Of a stretch of DNA of 64,000 bases, positions 34,205 through 43,634 are shown in pieces. Within the stretch, counting starts at the first letter, position 1. Each line of letters starts with the position of its first letter. Both the position numbers and the translations under genes were made by a program. The DNA lies in contig JACZWC010000003.1 in the NCBI GenBank assembly GCA_022572355.1, positions 1-64,000 of the forward strand. Direction: 5' to 3'. The notes below the pieces were generated by a model. That model was not told the DNA's origin. It did no database searches and saw nothing but the letters and a program-made list of their open reading frames with translations. Source of the stretch: Bacteroidota bacterium. GTDB lineage: Bacteria; Bacteroidota; Bacteroidia; NORP154.

Positions 34205-35698
34205 TTAGAATCCCACAGGGCTTCCCACTCTAACCATTGCACATCTGAATCCCAACCAATTAGTTGATTGTTCTTCATCGAGGAATCTTCTAGTTCCAGG
34301 GCCCATCCAATAAGCTCTATCCCTCCATGAGGCGCCCTTGTAAACCCTTGCCCGGTCATCTATCATTGTTGTAGGCTGCTCACCGGTAATCTCATACATC
34401 ATTTTCTTCAACTCATCTGGCTCTAACGATTCCTCCTGAAAATATAAACTAGACGTTTTATCACCATCAAGGTAGCTAATGTTATCAGCCTTTTTGTAAT
34501 TTCTTCTATGTAGATTCTCATCTTTATGGTCAGCATCGGCAACTTCTCTCCATATAATTCGCCCCAAGCTGTCTTTCTCCGCAATTGCTCCTTCTTCATC
34601 CCTTACCTGAGTCTTGAAGACATTTCCTCTAAACGCCCTGAAGTCGTCATTATCTTCTGCGGATAGTGGGCGATACACATCCATAACCCACTCACATACA
34701 TTACCCGCCATATTATAAAGGCCATAATCATTTGGCCAATAAGCGTAAACCGGTGCGGTAACATCGGCGTTATCATTTAGCCTGCCTGCCACTCCCATAT
34801 TATCTCCTCTACCCCTCTTGAAGTTCGCCATCATACTACCAAGATATTTAGAGTGGTCATTTCTTACATAGTGACCATTCCATGGGTACACTCTTCTTTC
34901 AGTTACTCTTTCAAAGTATGTATTTCCTATTAAGCCAAGAGAAGCAAATTCCCATTCAGCTTCAGTTGGAAGCCTATACCTGGGTAGGAAGATGCCATCT
35001 TCTATTCTAACTTTTCTAGTGTCTTTATTAGGATCCAGATCAGGCATATCTACAATGACCAAACCCTCATACTGCCCTGCTAAATATGCATCTGTATTAA
35101 AATTATCATCAGCAGCCTGGTTCGGATTCATATCCAATAGGCCCTCCCTTATCAATATATATTCATTTACTCTATCCGTTCTCCAGGCACAGAAGTCTAC
35201 AGCCTGCTTCCAGCTAACACCAACCACAGGATACCATTGATAAGCCGGATGCCTCAAATATAATTCCACGTAAGGTTCATTATAAGCGAGTTTAGATCTC
35301 CATACAAGTGTATCCGGTAAGGCTTTCCTGTACACCGCAGGGTAGTCAAGTTCAAACACTCTTCGAATCCAATATAGATATTCGCGATAGTGAACGTTTG
35401 CTACCTCAGTTTCATCCATATAAAATGATGATACCGTAGCCCTTCTTGGAATATTGTTCCAATCATAGAGAACGTCTTGCTCAACGCGCCCCATCATAAA
35501 GGTTCCACCCTGAACCAAAATTAAACCAGGACCAGTTTCTTGTCCTAAATAAGGAGTTACTTCAAAACCTCCATTTTTAGGATCATTATAGTTCCATCCC
35601 GACATCTGTGATATTTCTTTACCACACCCTACCAAAAGAAATATCACCAATGTTAATGTTGGAACTACTCCTCGTGGCTTCATAGCTGATTTAATCAT
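34205..35698 (-). CDS. gldJ: Gliding motility lipoprotein GldJ
   Basis: The 497-residue lipoprotein has a signal ending IFLLVGCGKE, with the lipidated Cys at residue 25. The remainder is a formylglycine-generating-enzyme (SUMF1) fold. Examples are GLILVQGGTFMMGR, YMDETEVANVHYREYLYWIR, RHPAYQWYPVVGVSWKQAVDFCAW, YRLPTEAEWEFASLG and MAGNVCEWVMDVY, ending GASWRDRAYWMGPGTRRFL and LGFRCAMVRV. Large GldJ-type insertions distinguish it from true sulfatase-modifying enzymes and from GldK. GldJ is needed for gliding and stabilises GldK in T9SS. It lies 79 nt downstream of a porP/sprF gene in the same direction and upstream of murF. Confidence 0.9.
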   Translation of the reverse strand: MIKSAMKPRGVVPTLTLVIFLLVGCGKEISQMSGWNYNDPKNGGFEVTPYLGQETGPGLILVQGGTFMMGRVEQDVLYDWNNIPRRATVSSFYMDETEVANVHYREYLYWIRRVFELDYPAVYRKALPDTLVWRSKLAYNEPYVELYLRHPAYQWYPVVGVSWKQAVDFCAWRTDRVNEYILIREGLLDMNPNQAADDNFNTDAYLAGQYEGLVIVDMPDLDPNKDTRKVRIEDGIFLPRYRLPTEAEWEFASLGLIGNTYFERVTERRVYPWNGHYVRNDHSKYLGSMMANFKRGRGDNMGVAGRLNDNADVTAPVYAYWPNDYGLYNMAGNVCEWVMDVYRPLSAEDNDDFRAFRGNVFKTQVRDEEGAIAEKDSLGRIIWREVADADHKDENLHRRNYKKADNISYLDGDKTSSLYFQEESLEPDELKKMMYEITGEQPTTMIDDRARVYKGASWRDRAYWMGPGTRRFLDEEQSTNWLGFRCAMVRVGSPVGF

Positions 35699-35777
35699 AG
35701 CTTTTCAGATTTAATTCAAATAATTGATCTCTTTATAACGAAAACTGTTGGAAAAGGTTACCCTGCTATATAATAAA

Positions 35778-36749
35778 CTAAAATGACGGACAACTTATTG
35801 CTCTAAACTTCCTCTTCTTAGGTCTACACTCAAATTGTAATTGGAATGAGAACTCGTGAGAACCATTGGTGGCGTTACTCAATTTACTCAAAGTAACGTC
35901 GTAGCTGTAACCAAATTTGATCATCCCCTGGTGAAAACCTACCAAGGCGATAAATGCATCTGAATTCTTTTCTGCCTGGCGGTACCACAATCCTCCTACA
36001 ATTGGACCCTTGTTCACATATACCCCTAAGTTTATCTGTATGAAGTCCTGCTGCTTTTGAAAGAGAATATTCGGAGACACACTTGCATCATCAGATTCAT
36101 CAAGCGGAATAATTGCTCCTGCATGAACTGTAATTTTCATAGGAAGCCTCGCCTGGTCCTGTACAATAAACCCTTCTTTGGGCTGGGTTATATGATGAAC
36201 CGCAATACCGCCAAAATACTGCTTACTAAATCCAAGCACTCCAGCAGAAATATCAAGATTCCCTCTGGTGTCGCTTACCTGAGTTTCTGATGTCTCGTAA
36301 ATGAAGCCATACCGGGGATCAATCATATCACCAAATGTTAACTTCTCCCAATCCACCTTTTTCTGCATATATCCAGCCTGAAATCCAGCTTTTATAGAAA
36401 AAGATCTGTTTACATTGAAACGATATGAGTAAACCACATTGGCAGTAGTTGTATTGAGCGTTCCCTCCCCTGCCCTATCTTGCATGACAATGATTCCCAA
36501 TCCTCCTTGAAGAGCATCTACGTGCTGGTCGTAAGAAGCGCTGTAGGTTACAAAGGTACCCGACAAAGCCGGCCACTCGTTCCTATAATTCATAATAGCT
36601 CTCGGGCACCTGGCTGTACCAGCAAATGCCGGGTTCAGATAAAGTGGATTTGCGTAGAATTGTGTAAACTGTGGATCTTGCGCATTGGCAAACTCAGACC
36701 AGCCAAGCATTACTACAAGAGCTATCGCAAATAAAGACTTTTTGGGCAT
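35778..36749 (-). CDS. PorP/SprF family T9SS outer-membrane protein
   Basis: The protein has 323 residues from Met at 36749 (MPKKSLFAIALVVMLGWSEFANAQ, a clear signal peptide); the open frame 19 residues upstream is not needed. The family start QDPQFTQFYANPLYLNPAFAGT is present, followed by beta-strands typical of this 14-strand barrel-like family (IMNYRNEWPALSGTFVTYSASYD, then HQGMIKFGYSYDVTLS). PorP is a T9SS component, and SprF-like paralogs help export or attach cargo such as SprB adhesins. No adhesin gene is adjacent; gldJ follows, consistent with a motility/secretion locus. Confidence 0.9.
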   Translation of the reverse strand: MPKKSLFAIALVVMLGWSEFANAQDPQFTQFYANPLYLNPAFAGTARCPRAIMNYRNEWPALSGTFVTYSASYDQHVDALQGGLGIIVMQDRAGEGTLNTTTANVVYSYRFNVNRSFSIKAGFQAGYMQKKVDWEKLTFGDMIDPRYGFIYETSETQVSDTRGNLDISAGVLGFSKQYFGGIAVHHITQPKEGFIVQDQARLPMKITVHAGAIIPLDESDDASVSPNILFQKQQDFIQINLGVYVNKGPIVGGLWYRQAEKNSDAFIALVGFHQGMIKFGYSYDVTLSKLSNATNGSHEFSFQLQFECRPKKRKFRAISCPSF

Positions 36750-36877
36750 AGAATTGAATCTTAAAGTAGATGCAATGATACGATAATAATTCACTTTTTG
36801 TTGCAAATAGAAAAGCTAAGATACAAATTTTTGTTTTCTACCTTAACAAATGTGGAATAATTTTTAATTTTAAGTGT

Positions 36878-38233
36878 ATGAATAAAGTAGTGATAATTGG
36901 CGGTGGTTTAGTGGGCTCGTTGCTGGCTATATTCCTCGCTAAACTGGGGTTAATTATAGACATCTATGAAAAGCGTCCTGACATGCGCAAATCTAATAGT
37001 GGAGGTGGGCGATCTATAAATCTCGTGATCTCGGATAGAGGTTGGAAAGCTCTTGCGGCAGCAGGAATAGAGGCTGAAATTCAGAAGCTCTGCATACCCG
37101 TATACGGAAGGATGACTCATGACATTAAGTCAAAACAAACTTTTCTTCCATATTCCAGTTTGAAAAGAGCAATTTACTCCGTTTCACGGCGAGAGCTGAA
37201 TGAACGCCTGATAACGTGTGCGGAAGAACATTCGAATGTCACCTTTCACTTTGATCATTCCTGTGAATCTGTCGATCATAATTCATCTACAGCTTACTTT
37301 ATTAATACTGAAAGCAACAATAAAATAGTTGTCAAGGGGGGTGTAATTTTTGGTGCGGATGGAGCTAATTCAATGGTTCGTAAAAGCTTGCTCACAAAGG
37401 AAAATTTAACTGCATTTGGAGCTGAAAGTTATGCTTCTGAAGAACCGATAGATCACGGGTACAAAGAGCTCATCATACCTGCAAACGCGGATGGAAGCTG
37501 GAAACTAGATAAAAATGCCCTGCATATATGGCCGCGAAAGAAATACATGCTCATGGCATTGGCCAACCTGGATGGCGGATTCACCTGTACTTTATTCTTT
37601 CCATTTAAAGGAAAACCTTCCTTTGAGTCTATAAAAGATGAAAGGGATTTGATGGCCTTTTTCAACGAAACATTTCCTGATGTCGTTGCGCTAATGCCGA
37701 CACTGGTGTCTGATTATTTTGATAATCCGTCATCTTCCCTGATGATCGTAAAATGCTTCCCCTGGACGTACCAAGACAAGATTGCACTTATTGGTGATGC
37801 CGCCCATGCCATTGTGCCTTTTTATGGCGAGGGCATGAATTGTGGATTTGAAGATTGCCGGGTATTATACGAGTTGCTCGAAGAACATGGTATGGACTGG
37901 ACAAAAGTATTACGCTCTTATGAATTACTGAGAAAACCGAACGGCGATGCCATTGCGGATCTTTCACTGAGAAATTTCATCGAAATGCGTGATCTTGTTT
38001 CTGATCCAACTTTTTTATTGCGTAAAAAAATAGAATCTAAGATCTACAAAAAACACCCTGAAAAATGGGTGCCTCTATATTCTCAGGTAAAGTTTAGCGA
38101 CATTCCATACTCAGAAGCATTAAAAGAAAGCTATAGGCAGGATAAGATTATGGAGAAAGTAATGAGTAGAAACGATATCGAGGAAATGTGGGATTCGGAT
38201 GAAGTCGAAAAGGAGATAGTTGAACTGTTGTAG
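36878..38233 (+). CDS. kmo: Kynurenine 3-monooxygenase
   Basis: The 451-residue FAD- and NADPH-dependent hydroxylase converts L-kynurenine to 3-hydroxykynurenine. The FAD loop is VVIIGGGLVGSLLAIFLAKLG. The substrate-side signature is GGRSINLVISDRGWKALAAAG, followed by YSVSRRELNERL. The second FAD motif is KIALIGDAAHAIVPFYGEGMNCGFEDCR. These marks separate it from general UbiH-like monooxygenases. The protein has the normal length including the C-terminal helix region. Its pathway partners (kynureninase, 3-HAO) are not in the window. Its 3' end converges on an MBL-fold gene 13 nt away. Confidence 0.93.
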   Translation: MNKVVIIGGGLVGSLLAIFLAKLGLIIDIYEKRPDMRKSNSGGGRSINLVISDRGWKALAAAGIEAEIQKLCIPVYGRMTHDIKSKQTFLPYSSLKRAIYSVSRRELNERLITCAEEHSNVTFHFDHSCESVDHNSSTAYFINTESNNKIVVKGGVIFGADGANSMVRKSLLTKENLTAFGAESYASEEPIDHGYKELIIPANADGSWKLDKNALHIWPRKKYMLMALANLDGGFTCTLFFPFKGKPSFESIKDERDLMAFFNETFPDVVALMPTLVSDYFDNPSSSLMIVKCFPWTYQDKIALIGDAAHAIVPFYGEGMNCGFEDCRVLYELLEEHGMDWTKVLRSYELLRKPNGDAIADLSLRNFIEMRDLVSDPTFLLRKKIESKIYKKHPEKWVPLYSQVKFSDIPYSEALKESYRQDKIMEKVMSRNDIEEMWDSDEVEKEIVELL

Positions 38234-38246
38234 CTTGTTAATTTAA

Positions 38247-38885
38247 TTACAAGAAAGGGTTATTGGTCTTTTCAAAGCCAATATTTGTCGTTTGGCCATG
38301 GCCCGAATGTACTGTAAAATCATCACCCAGAGGAAGCAGTTTAGATTTAATACTGTCGATTAATAGCGCGTGATCTCCGCCAGGTAAATCAGTTCTTCCA
38401 ATGCTCATGTAAAACAACACATCTCCACCAATGATAAATTTTTGCTCCTTGTTGACGAACACCACATGACCTGGTGCATGGCCTGGAGTGAACAGAATAT
38501 CCAGAGAGGAATTCCCAAATTCAATGACATCCCCTTCATTGAAGTACGTGGAAGGTGTAGGAGGAGTGTCAACATTAGGTAACCCATACATTTGTGCTAC
38601 TTTACTTGTCGCCTCTAATACGCCTAGGTCCTTCTCGTGAATTTCTAGTCCGAGTTTATATTTCTCGGCTAAAAATGCCAACCCAAACACGTGGTCGATG
38701 TGACAATGAGTATTGATCAATCTTTTAGCCACCAATTCCGCATCCTCAATAAACTCGATTAACTCACGCTTTTCATGCTCTTCATAGCAGCCGGCATCAA
38801 TGATTATGCATTCCTTGCTTTCATCATAAAGCACGTAGGTATTTTCCTGAAATGGGTTGAATTGAAAGCATTTAATTTCAATCAT
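38247..38885 (-). CDS. MBL-fold metallohydrolase (glyoxalase II-like)
   Basis: The 212-residue cytosolic protein has metal ligands in INTHCHIDHVFG (HxHxDH), FTPGHAPGHVVFV, GGDVLFYMSIGRTDLPGG and a final HSGHGQTT. The compact length and missing C-terminal glutathione domain place it with the YcbL/GloB-like hydrolases that act on thioesters, rather than beta-lactamases or RNases. The exact substrate is unknown. It is convergent with kmo and divergent from the large gene at 38987. Confidence 0.88.
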   Translation of the reverse strand: MIEIKCFQFNPFQENTYVLYDESKECIIIDAGCYEEHEKRELIEFIEDAELVAKRLINTHCHIDHVFGLAFLAEKYKLGLEIHEKDLGVLEATSKVAQMYGLPNVDTPPTPSTYFNEGDVIEFGNSSLDILFTPGHAPGHVVFVNKEQKFIIGGDVLFYMSIGRTDLPGGDHALLIDSIKSKLLPLGDDFTVHSGHGQTTNIGFEKTNNPFL

Positions 38886-38949
38886 ATCGTAACTGGAATT
38901 GGCTATCTTTATAGAGGGTAAATGTACTTTATTTGCCTAAAATTAGTTA

Positions 38950-38957
38950 TATCTTTG
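38950..38957 (+). promoter_or_regulatory. Candidate -7 box (TATCTTTG) for the TolB-propeller gene
   Basis: TATCTTTG fits TAnnTTTG and lies 29 nt before the ATG. A TTTG at 38932-38935 is upstream, but the 14-nt spacing is shorter than usual. Confidence 0.35.
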
Positions 38958-38986
38958 TCATACACAGAACTTCGCCTTGACATAGT

Positions 38987-41900
38987 ATGTTTCAGAGGAA
39001 AATCACAATAATTTCTTTGCTAATACTCTCCATTCTCTATGGCGAGTCCGTCTATGCACAATTTTACAATGGGTCTCAACAAGATTTCGGTAAAAATCGG
39101 GTGCAGCACCGCGAATTCATTTGGACATCTTATAAATTCAATCGATTTGATGTTTACTTCTACGCTGGCGGTATGGAAACGGCTATCTATACGGCCAACA
39201 TTACAGATGAAATAATCGATGAAACGGAAAACTATTTCGATTACATTCTGGAGGGAAAAGTTCAGCTTATCATTTATAACAAGCTCGGAGATTTGAAACA
39301 GAGTAACATCGGCTTTACAAGCGCTGAAGAATACAATGTTGGAGGTGTAACGAGAATCGTGGGATCAAAGGTCTTTCTATATTTTGATGGCGACCATAAT
39401 CATCTCGAACAGCAAATAAAAGCCGGTATTGCAGAAGTACTCATCAGCCAGATGATGTATGGAGGAAGCTGGAAGGACAGGGTTAAAAACTCAACCTTGC
39501 TTATGTTACCTGAATGGTACATTGAAGGCTTGATATCGCTATACTCAATAGGCTGGAATGAAGAGATTGAGAACAAGGTTAAAGACGGTATTCTTTCCGG
39601 CCGCTTTGAAAAATTCAACAGATTATCTGGGCGAGATGCAAAGTATGCCGGCCATTCCATTTGGAATTTCATTGTAGAACGATATGGTGAGTCGCTCATT
39701 CCCAGTATTATTTATATGACTAAGGTGAGCAGAAATATAGAAAGCGGAATGTTATTCGTACTTGGCTCTTCATTGAAAAACCTTACTCGGGATTGGTTAG
39801 ACTATTATAGAGATCTTTTTTATGGACAGGAAAATTTAGATCCCTCTATACACGGCAAACCCCTTTTAAAGAGATCAAAATCCAGTCGGGTTTATAGTCA
39901 ACTTCGGGTAAGTCCAGATGGAAAATACGTAGCGTTTGCCACTAATGAATTCGGCAGATACAAAGTTTGGTTATATGATTTTGAAAAGAATAAAGCTAAG
40001 CCCATTATGAGATTTGGGTATAAAATAGATCGCATGACCGATTATTCATATCCCCTTCTGGCCTGGCACCCCAATTCTGATCTATTATCAATAATTATAG
40101 AAAAAAAAGATAAACTCCTACTGACTTATTACTTTACAAAAAACAAGAAGAAAAGTACCAGGCCTCTTCATAATTTCCGGAAGATCCTTGACTTTTCATA
40201 TTCGGATGACGGAAAGAAATTTGTGATGTCCGCTGTAAATAATGGACAGTCGGATATTTATGTTTACCATATTTCGAAAAATACGCATGAGCAAGTGACC
40301 GCGGATATATATGACGATTTTCAGCCTAGATTTATCAATAACTCGGCCGATATAGTATTTAGCTCAAATAGAACAATCGACACTTTATATTTCAGCAATA
40401 TGAGTGAAGAGGTTCGTTTTCCAATAACGCTCGGAAAAAATAGAGACATATACCTATATAACTACATTAAAAAATCAAATATTCTTAAGCGAATTACTAA
40501 AACTCCTGAGTTGGATGAATCTCAGCCAATCCAATATGAGGATGATCACATCACGTATCTGGTGGATGAAAACGGCATTCGCAATCGATATCTTGTGAAA
40601 TTCGACAGCGTGATTAGCCATATTGATACCATAGCCCACTATCGCTTTGTAGCCAGCTCCACACAAATCACGAATTATAAAAGAAGCATTGTGGAGCATG
40701 ATGCGAACCTGCAATCGAAGAAAAAAGCCGAGATCATTTATATTAACGGAAAGCATTTGCTCTTTGTCGATAGCCTTTCTCTTGAGAAGGCTATAGCTAG
40801 AGGGGCCGAACTGGAAAACAATGGCATTTCAACACCTAAAAAGAGCAATTCCATTCCTTCAAACCTGGATATTGAAGAAAGTGATGACGTAAAACAGGAA
40901 AGAAAAACAAACCAACAGGAACAGAAGCAAATAGAAGATTATTTCAAAGATGAAAACGAGGAAGGCAAAATAGACATTGATCACTATGTATTTGAAATGG
41001 AAAAGGAGAAAACTAAATCAACCACAGAGAAAGAAAGTGATCCACAGTCAGAAACGAATATTGAGGACAGTAGCTCTACCAAAGATATTGAGGGGGCTGG
41101 AGGAACGCCTGTAATGCGTGATTCAGAATCGGCTAGTGAAATTCAACCAAGAAAGGATAAGCTGGTTCGAGTCATTACTCAGCTTACTAAACCAACAAGA
41201 CAGTGGAATTACAATACAGCCTTTTCTACAGATTACTTTATTAGCCAGCTGGACAATCGATATTTAAATTCTACCTATCAAAAATTTACAGGTGGTGGTG
41301 CTATCTATACAAACCCTGGATTGAACCTATTTTTCAAAATAGGTATAAGCGACCTGCTGGACGACTTTCGTATTGCTGGCGGCGCCAGGTTATCGAGTAA
41401 CTTTAACAACAATGAATACTTCCTGAGCTTCGAAAATTTGAAGAAGCGGTTCGACAAGCAAGTGGTTTTGCACCGGCAATCATTTTTAACTTTTAAAACT
41501 GATGGAACAGGGGTCAAAATACATACCCATGATATAAGGTATACTACAACCTACCCGATCAATGAAGTTATGTGTTTGAAAGGATCGGCCATATTGCGAA
41601 ACGACCGAAATGTTATTCTGTCAACGGACCGCATCACTGTGCAGGAGCCAAACACCTATGATACATGGGGAGGGCTCAAGGCAGAATTCATCTTTGATAA
41701 CACCATCAGCCGGGGCTTGAACCTATATAATGGAACCCGGTACAAGGTCTTTTTTGAGTGGTACAAGCAAGTAGATAAAGCTGAAACAGACTTATATGTT
41801 CTTGGGCTGGACTTTCGACATTACCAAAAAATTCACCGGGATCTAATTTGGGCGAATAGATTTGCCATCAGCAGCTCATTTGGGGATAATAAACTGGTTT

Positions 41901-42394
41901 ATTATTTAGGTGGAGTTGATGGATGGCTTAAACCTCAGTTTGATAACGATGTCAACATTTCCCAGGATGAGAATTATGCCTACCAAACCCTCGCAACCAA
42001 TATGAGAGGGTTCTGGCAGAATGTGAGGAACGGAAACAGCTTTGCCGTTATTAACAGCGAGCTGAGATTTCCAGTTTTTAAGTTTTTTATGAATCGTCCA
42101 ATGAAATCAGATTTTCTTAGAAATTTTCAAATATTGGCCTTCGGAGATATCGGAACTGCATGGACCGGCAAGACCCCCTACTCTTCTGACAATTCTTTCA
42201 ACACAGATATTATTGAGAATGGGCCAATAACAATAAGATTAACCCATCAACGAGAACCCATTGTGGCCGGATATGGCATTGGCCTAAGAACCAGGTTGTG
42301 GGGCTATTTTATCAGACTTGACTATGCTCGTGGAATCCAGGACGGCATGTCCCAAAAAGGACTTTTTTATTGGTCTTTGAGTTTGGATTTCTGA
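38987..42394 (+). CDS. Large envelope protein: peptidase-MA-like, TolB-type propeller and beta-barrel
   Basis: The protein has 1135 residues and a signal peptide (IISLLILSILYGESVYAQ). Residues about 30-290 look like a peptidase-MA/gluzincin-like domain (LPEWYIEGLISLYSIG), but no HExxH is present where expected, so it is probably not catalytic. Residues about 300-600 contain WD40-like/TolB propeller blades (LRVSPDGKYVAFATNEFGRY, FSYSDDGKKFVMSAVNNGQS, PRFINNSADIVFSSNR). A Glu/Lys-rich linker (about 620-740) follows, then beta-strands ending GLFYWSLSLDF, typical of an outer-membrane barrel of the Omp85/surface-antigen kind. Similar unnamed proteins occur in Bacteroidota; a role in envelope assembly is inferred. 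The M20 gene follows after 31 nt. Confidence 0.75.
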   Translation: MFQRKITIISLLILSILYGESVYAQFYNGSQQDFGKNRVQHREFIWTSYKFNRFDVYFYAGGMETAIYTANITDEIIDETENYFDYILEGKVQLIIYNKLGDLKQSNIGFTSAEEYNVGGVTRIVGSKVFLYFDGDHNHLEQQIKAGIAEVLISQMMYGGSWKDRVKNSTLLMLPEWYIEGLISLYSIGWNEEIENKVKDGILSGRFEKFNRLSGRDAKYAGHSIWNFIVERYGESLIPSIIYMTKVSRNIESGMLFVLGSSLKNLTRDWLDYYRDLFYGQENLDPSIHGKPLLKRSKSSRVYSQLRVSPDGKYVAFATNEFGRYKVWLYDFEKNKAKPIMRFGYKIDRMTDYSYPLLAWHPNSDLLSIIIEKKDKLLLTYYFTKNKKKSTRPLHNFRKILDFSYSDDGKKFVMSAVNNGQSDIYVYHISKNTHEQVTADIYDDFQPRFINNSADIVFSSNRTIDTLYFSNMSEEVRFPITLGKNRDIYLYNYIKKSNILKRITKTPELDESQPIQYEDDHITYLVDENGIRNRYLVKFDSVISHIDTIAHYRFVASSTQITNYKRSIVEHDANLQSKKKAEIIYINGKHLLFVDSLSLEKAIARGAELENNGISTPKKSNSIPSNLDIEESDDVKQERKTNQQEQKQIEDYFKDENEEGKIDIDHYVFEMEKEKTKSTTEKESDPQSETNIEDSSSTKDIEGAGGTPVMRDSESASEIQPRKDKLVRVITQLTKPTRQWNYNTAFSTDYFISQLDNRYLNSTYQKFTGGGAIYTNPGLNLFFKIGISDLLDDFRIAGGARLSSNFNNNEYFLSFENLKKRFDKQVVLHRQSFLTFKTDGTGVKIHTHDIRYTTTYPINEVMCLKGSAILRNDRNVILSTDRITVQEPNTYDTWGGLKAEFIFDNTISRGLNLYNGTRYKVFFEWYKQVDKAETDLYVLGLDFRHYQKIHRDLIWANRFAISSSFGDNKLVYYLGGVDGWLKPQFDNDVNISQDENYAYQTLATNMRGFWQNVRNGNSFAVINSELRFPVFKFFMNRPMKSDFLRNFQILAFGDIGTAWTGKTPYSSDNSFNTDIIENGPITIRLTHQREPIVAGYGIGLRTRLWGYFIRLDYARGIQDGMSQKGLFYWSLSLDF

Positions 42395-42425
42395 TCTGGA
42401 CCTGTTTAACTCACACCTTCAAGAA

Positions 42426-43613
42426 TTGGATATTAAAAACAAAATAAAAGAGCTGGCATCCGAATACCGGGATGAGATTATTGCAATTCGCAATGAGCTT
42501 CACGCCAATCCAGAACTTTCCTTTGAGGAGTACAATACTTCGAAATATGTGGCTTCCGTATTGGATAAGTGCAATATTAAGTATGAATCCGGATTATTGA
42601 AAACTGGAATATTAGCGAATATCGATGGGAAAAGTGTGGAGGGTAAAACGGTTGCTTTGAGGGCTGAATTAGATGCTCTTCCGATAAATGAAGAAAATAA
42701 TGTCACTTATAAATCTAAAAATGATGGTGTAATGCACGCTTGTGGCCACGATGTGCACATGGCTTCCATCCTCGGAGCTGCAAAAATTCTCAAGGAAATC
42801 AGCCATGAGTGGAACGGAAGGGTGAAAGTACTTTTCCAACCTGGTGAGGAGAAACTTCCTGGTGGAGCAGCGCAATTGATTGAGTTGGGAATCATCGAAA
42901 AAATGAATGCCTCCTGCATGTTGGCGCATCATGTTATGCCCACAATAGATGCAGGCAAAGTGGGATTTCGTGGAGGAATGTACATGGCGTCAGCAGATGA
43001 GATATTCATTAAAGTGAAAGGGAAAGGAGGCCACGCTGCACTTCCGAAACTAAATATTGACCCTATTCCCATCGCTGCAGAAATAATCCTGGCCTTGCAG
43101 AAAATTGAACCGGACGATGAAGACATCCCAATGGTATTATCAATAGGAAAAGTAACTGCGGCGGGTGCAACCAATGTTATTCCCAATCTGGTTGAGCTCG
43201 AGGGAACCTTCAGGACCATGAACGAGCAATGGCGGGCTAAAGCCCATGAGCTTATCAAAAATACCTGCAATGATATTGCTGAAGGATATGATGCCTCCTG
43301 TGAAATTGAAATCAAAAAAGGGTATCCATTTCTGCAGAATGATGAGGAGCTTACAACAGAATCTAAAAACCTGGCTATCGAATACTTAGGCGCGGATAAC
43401 GTGGAAGACCTCGAGCTTCGCATGACAGCCGACGACTTTGCCTCATTCTCGCAACATATGACAACTTGCTATTACAGGCTGGGAATTAGAAATGAAAGCA
43501 AAGGAATCATTTCAGGAGTTCATACACCTACTTTTAATATTGACGAACAGGCATTAGAAACTGGAATGGGATTGATAGCCTGGTTAGTATATAATCAACT
43601 CTCCCGAGGATAG
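42426..43613 (+). CDS. M20-family amidohydrolase (N-acyl-amino-acid / hippurate hydrolase type)
   Basis: The 395-residue cytosolic enzyme starts at TTG. Metal-binding motifs are MHACGHDVHMAS, LFQPGEEKLPGGA and LAHHVMP, and a lid domain sits at about residues 180-290 (GKGGHAALPKLNIDPI). The C-terminal ligand lies near SGVHTPTFNIDEQAL. The Cys in the first motif and overall length place it in the subfamily of indole-acetyl-amino-acid and N-acetyl-diaminopimelate/hippurate hydrolases; the substrate is not determinable. It probably shares a transcript with the preceding gene and converges on the large protease gene. Confidence 0.9.
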   Translation: MDIKNKIKELASEYRDEIIAIRNELHANPELSFEEYNTSKYVASVLDKCNIKYESGLLKTGILANIDGKSVEGKTVALRAELDALPINEENNVTYKSKNDGVMHACGHDVHMASILGAAKILKEISHEWNGRVKVLFQPGEEKLPGGAAQLIELGIIEKMNASCMLAHHVMPTIDAGKVGFRGGMYMASADEIFIKVKGKGGHAALPKLNIDPIPIAAEIILALQKIEPDDEDIPMVLSIGKVTAAGATNVIPNLVELEGTFRTMNEQWRAKAHELIKNTCNDIAEGYDASCEIEIKKGYPFLQNDEELTTESKNLAIEYLGADNVEDLELRMTADDFASFSQHMTTCYYRLGIRNESKGIISGVHTPTFNIDEQALETGMGLIAWLVYNQLSRG

Positions 43614-43634
43614 TAATATGCGAAGACTTATCCG

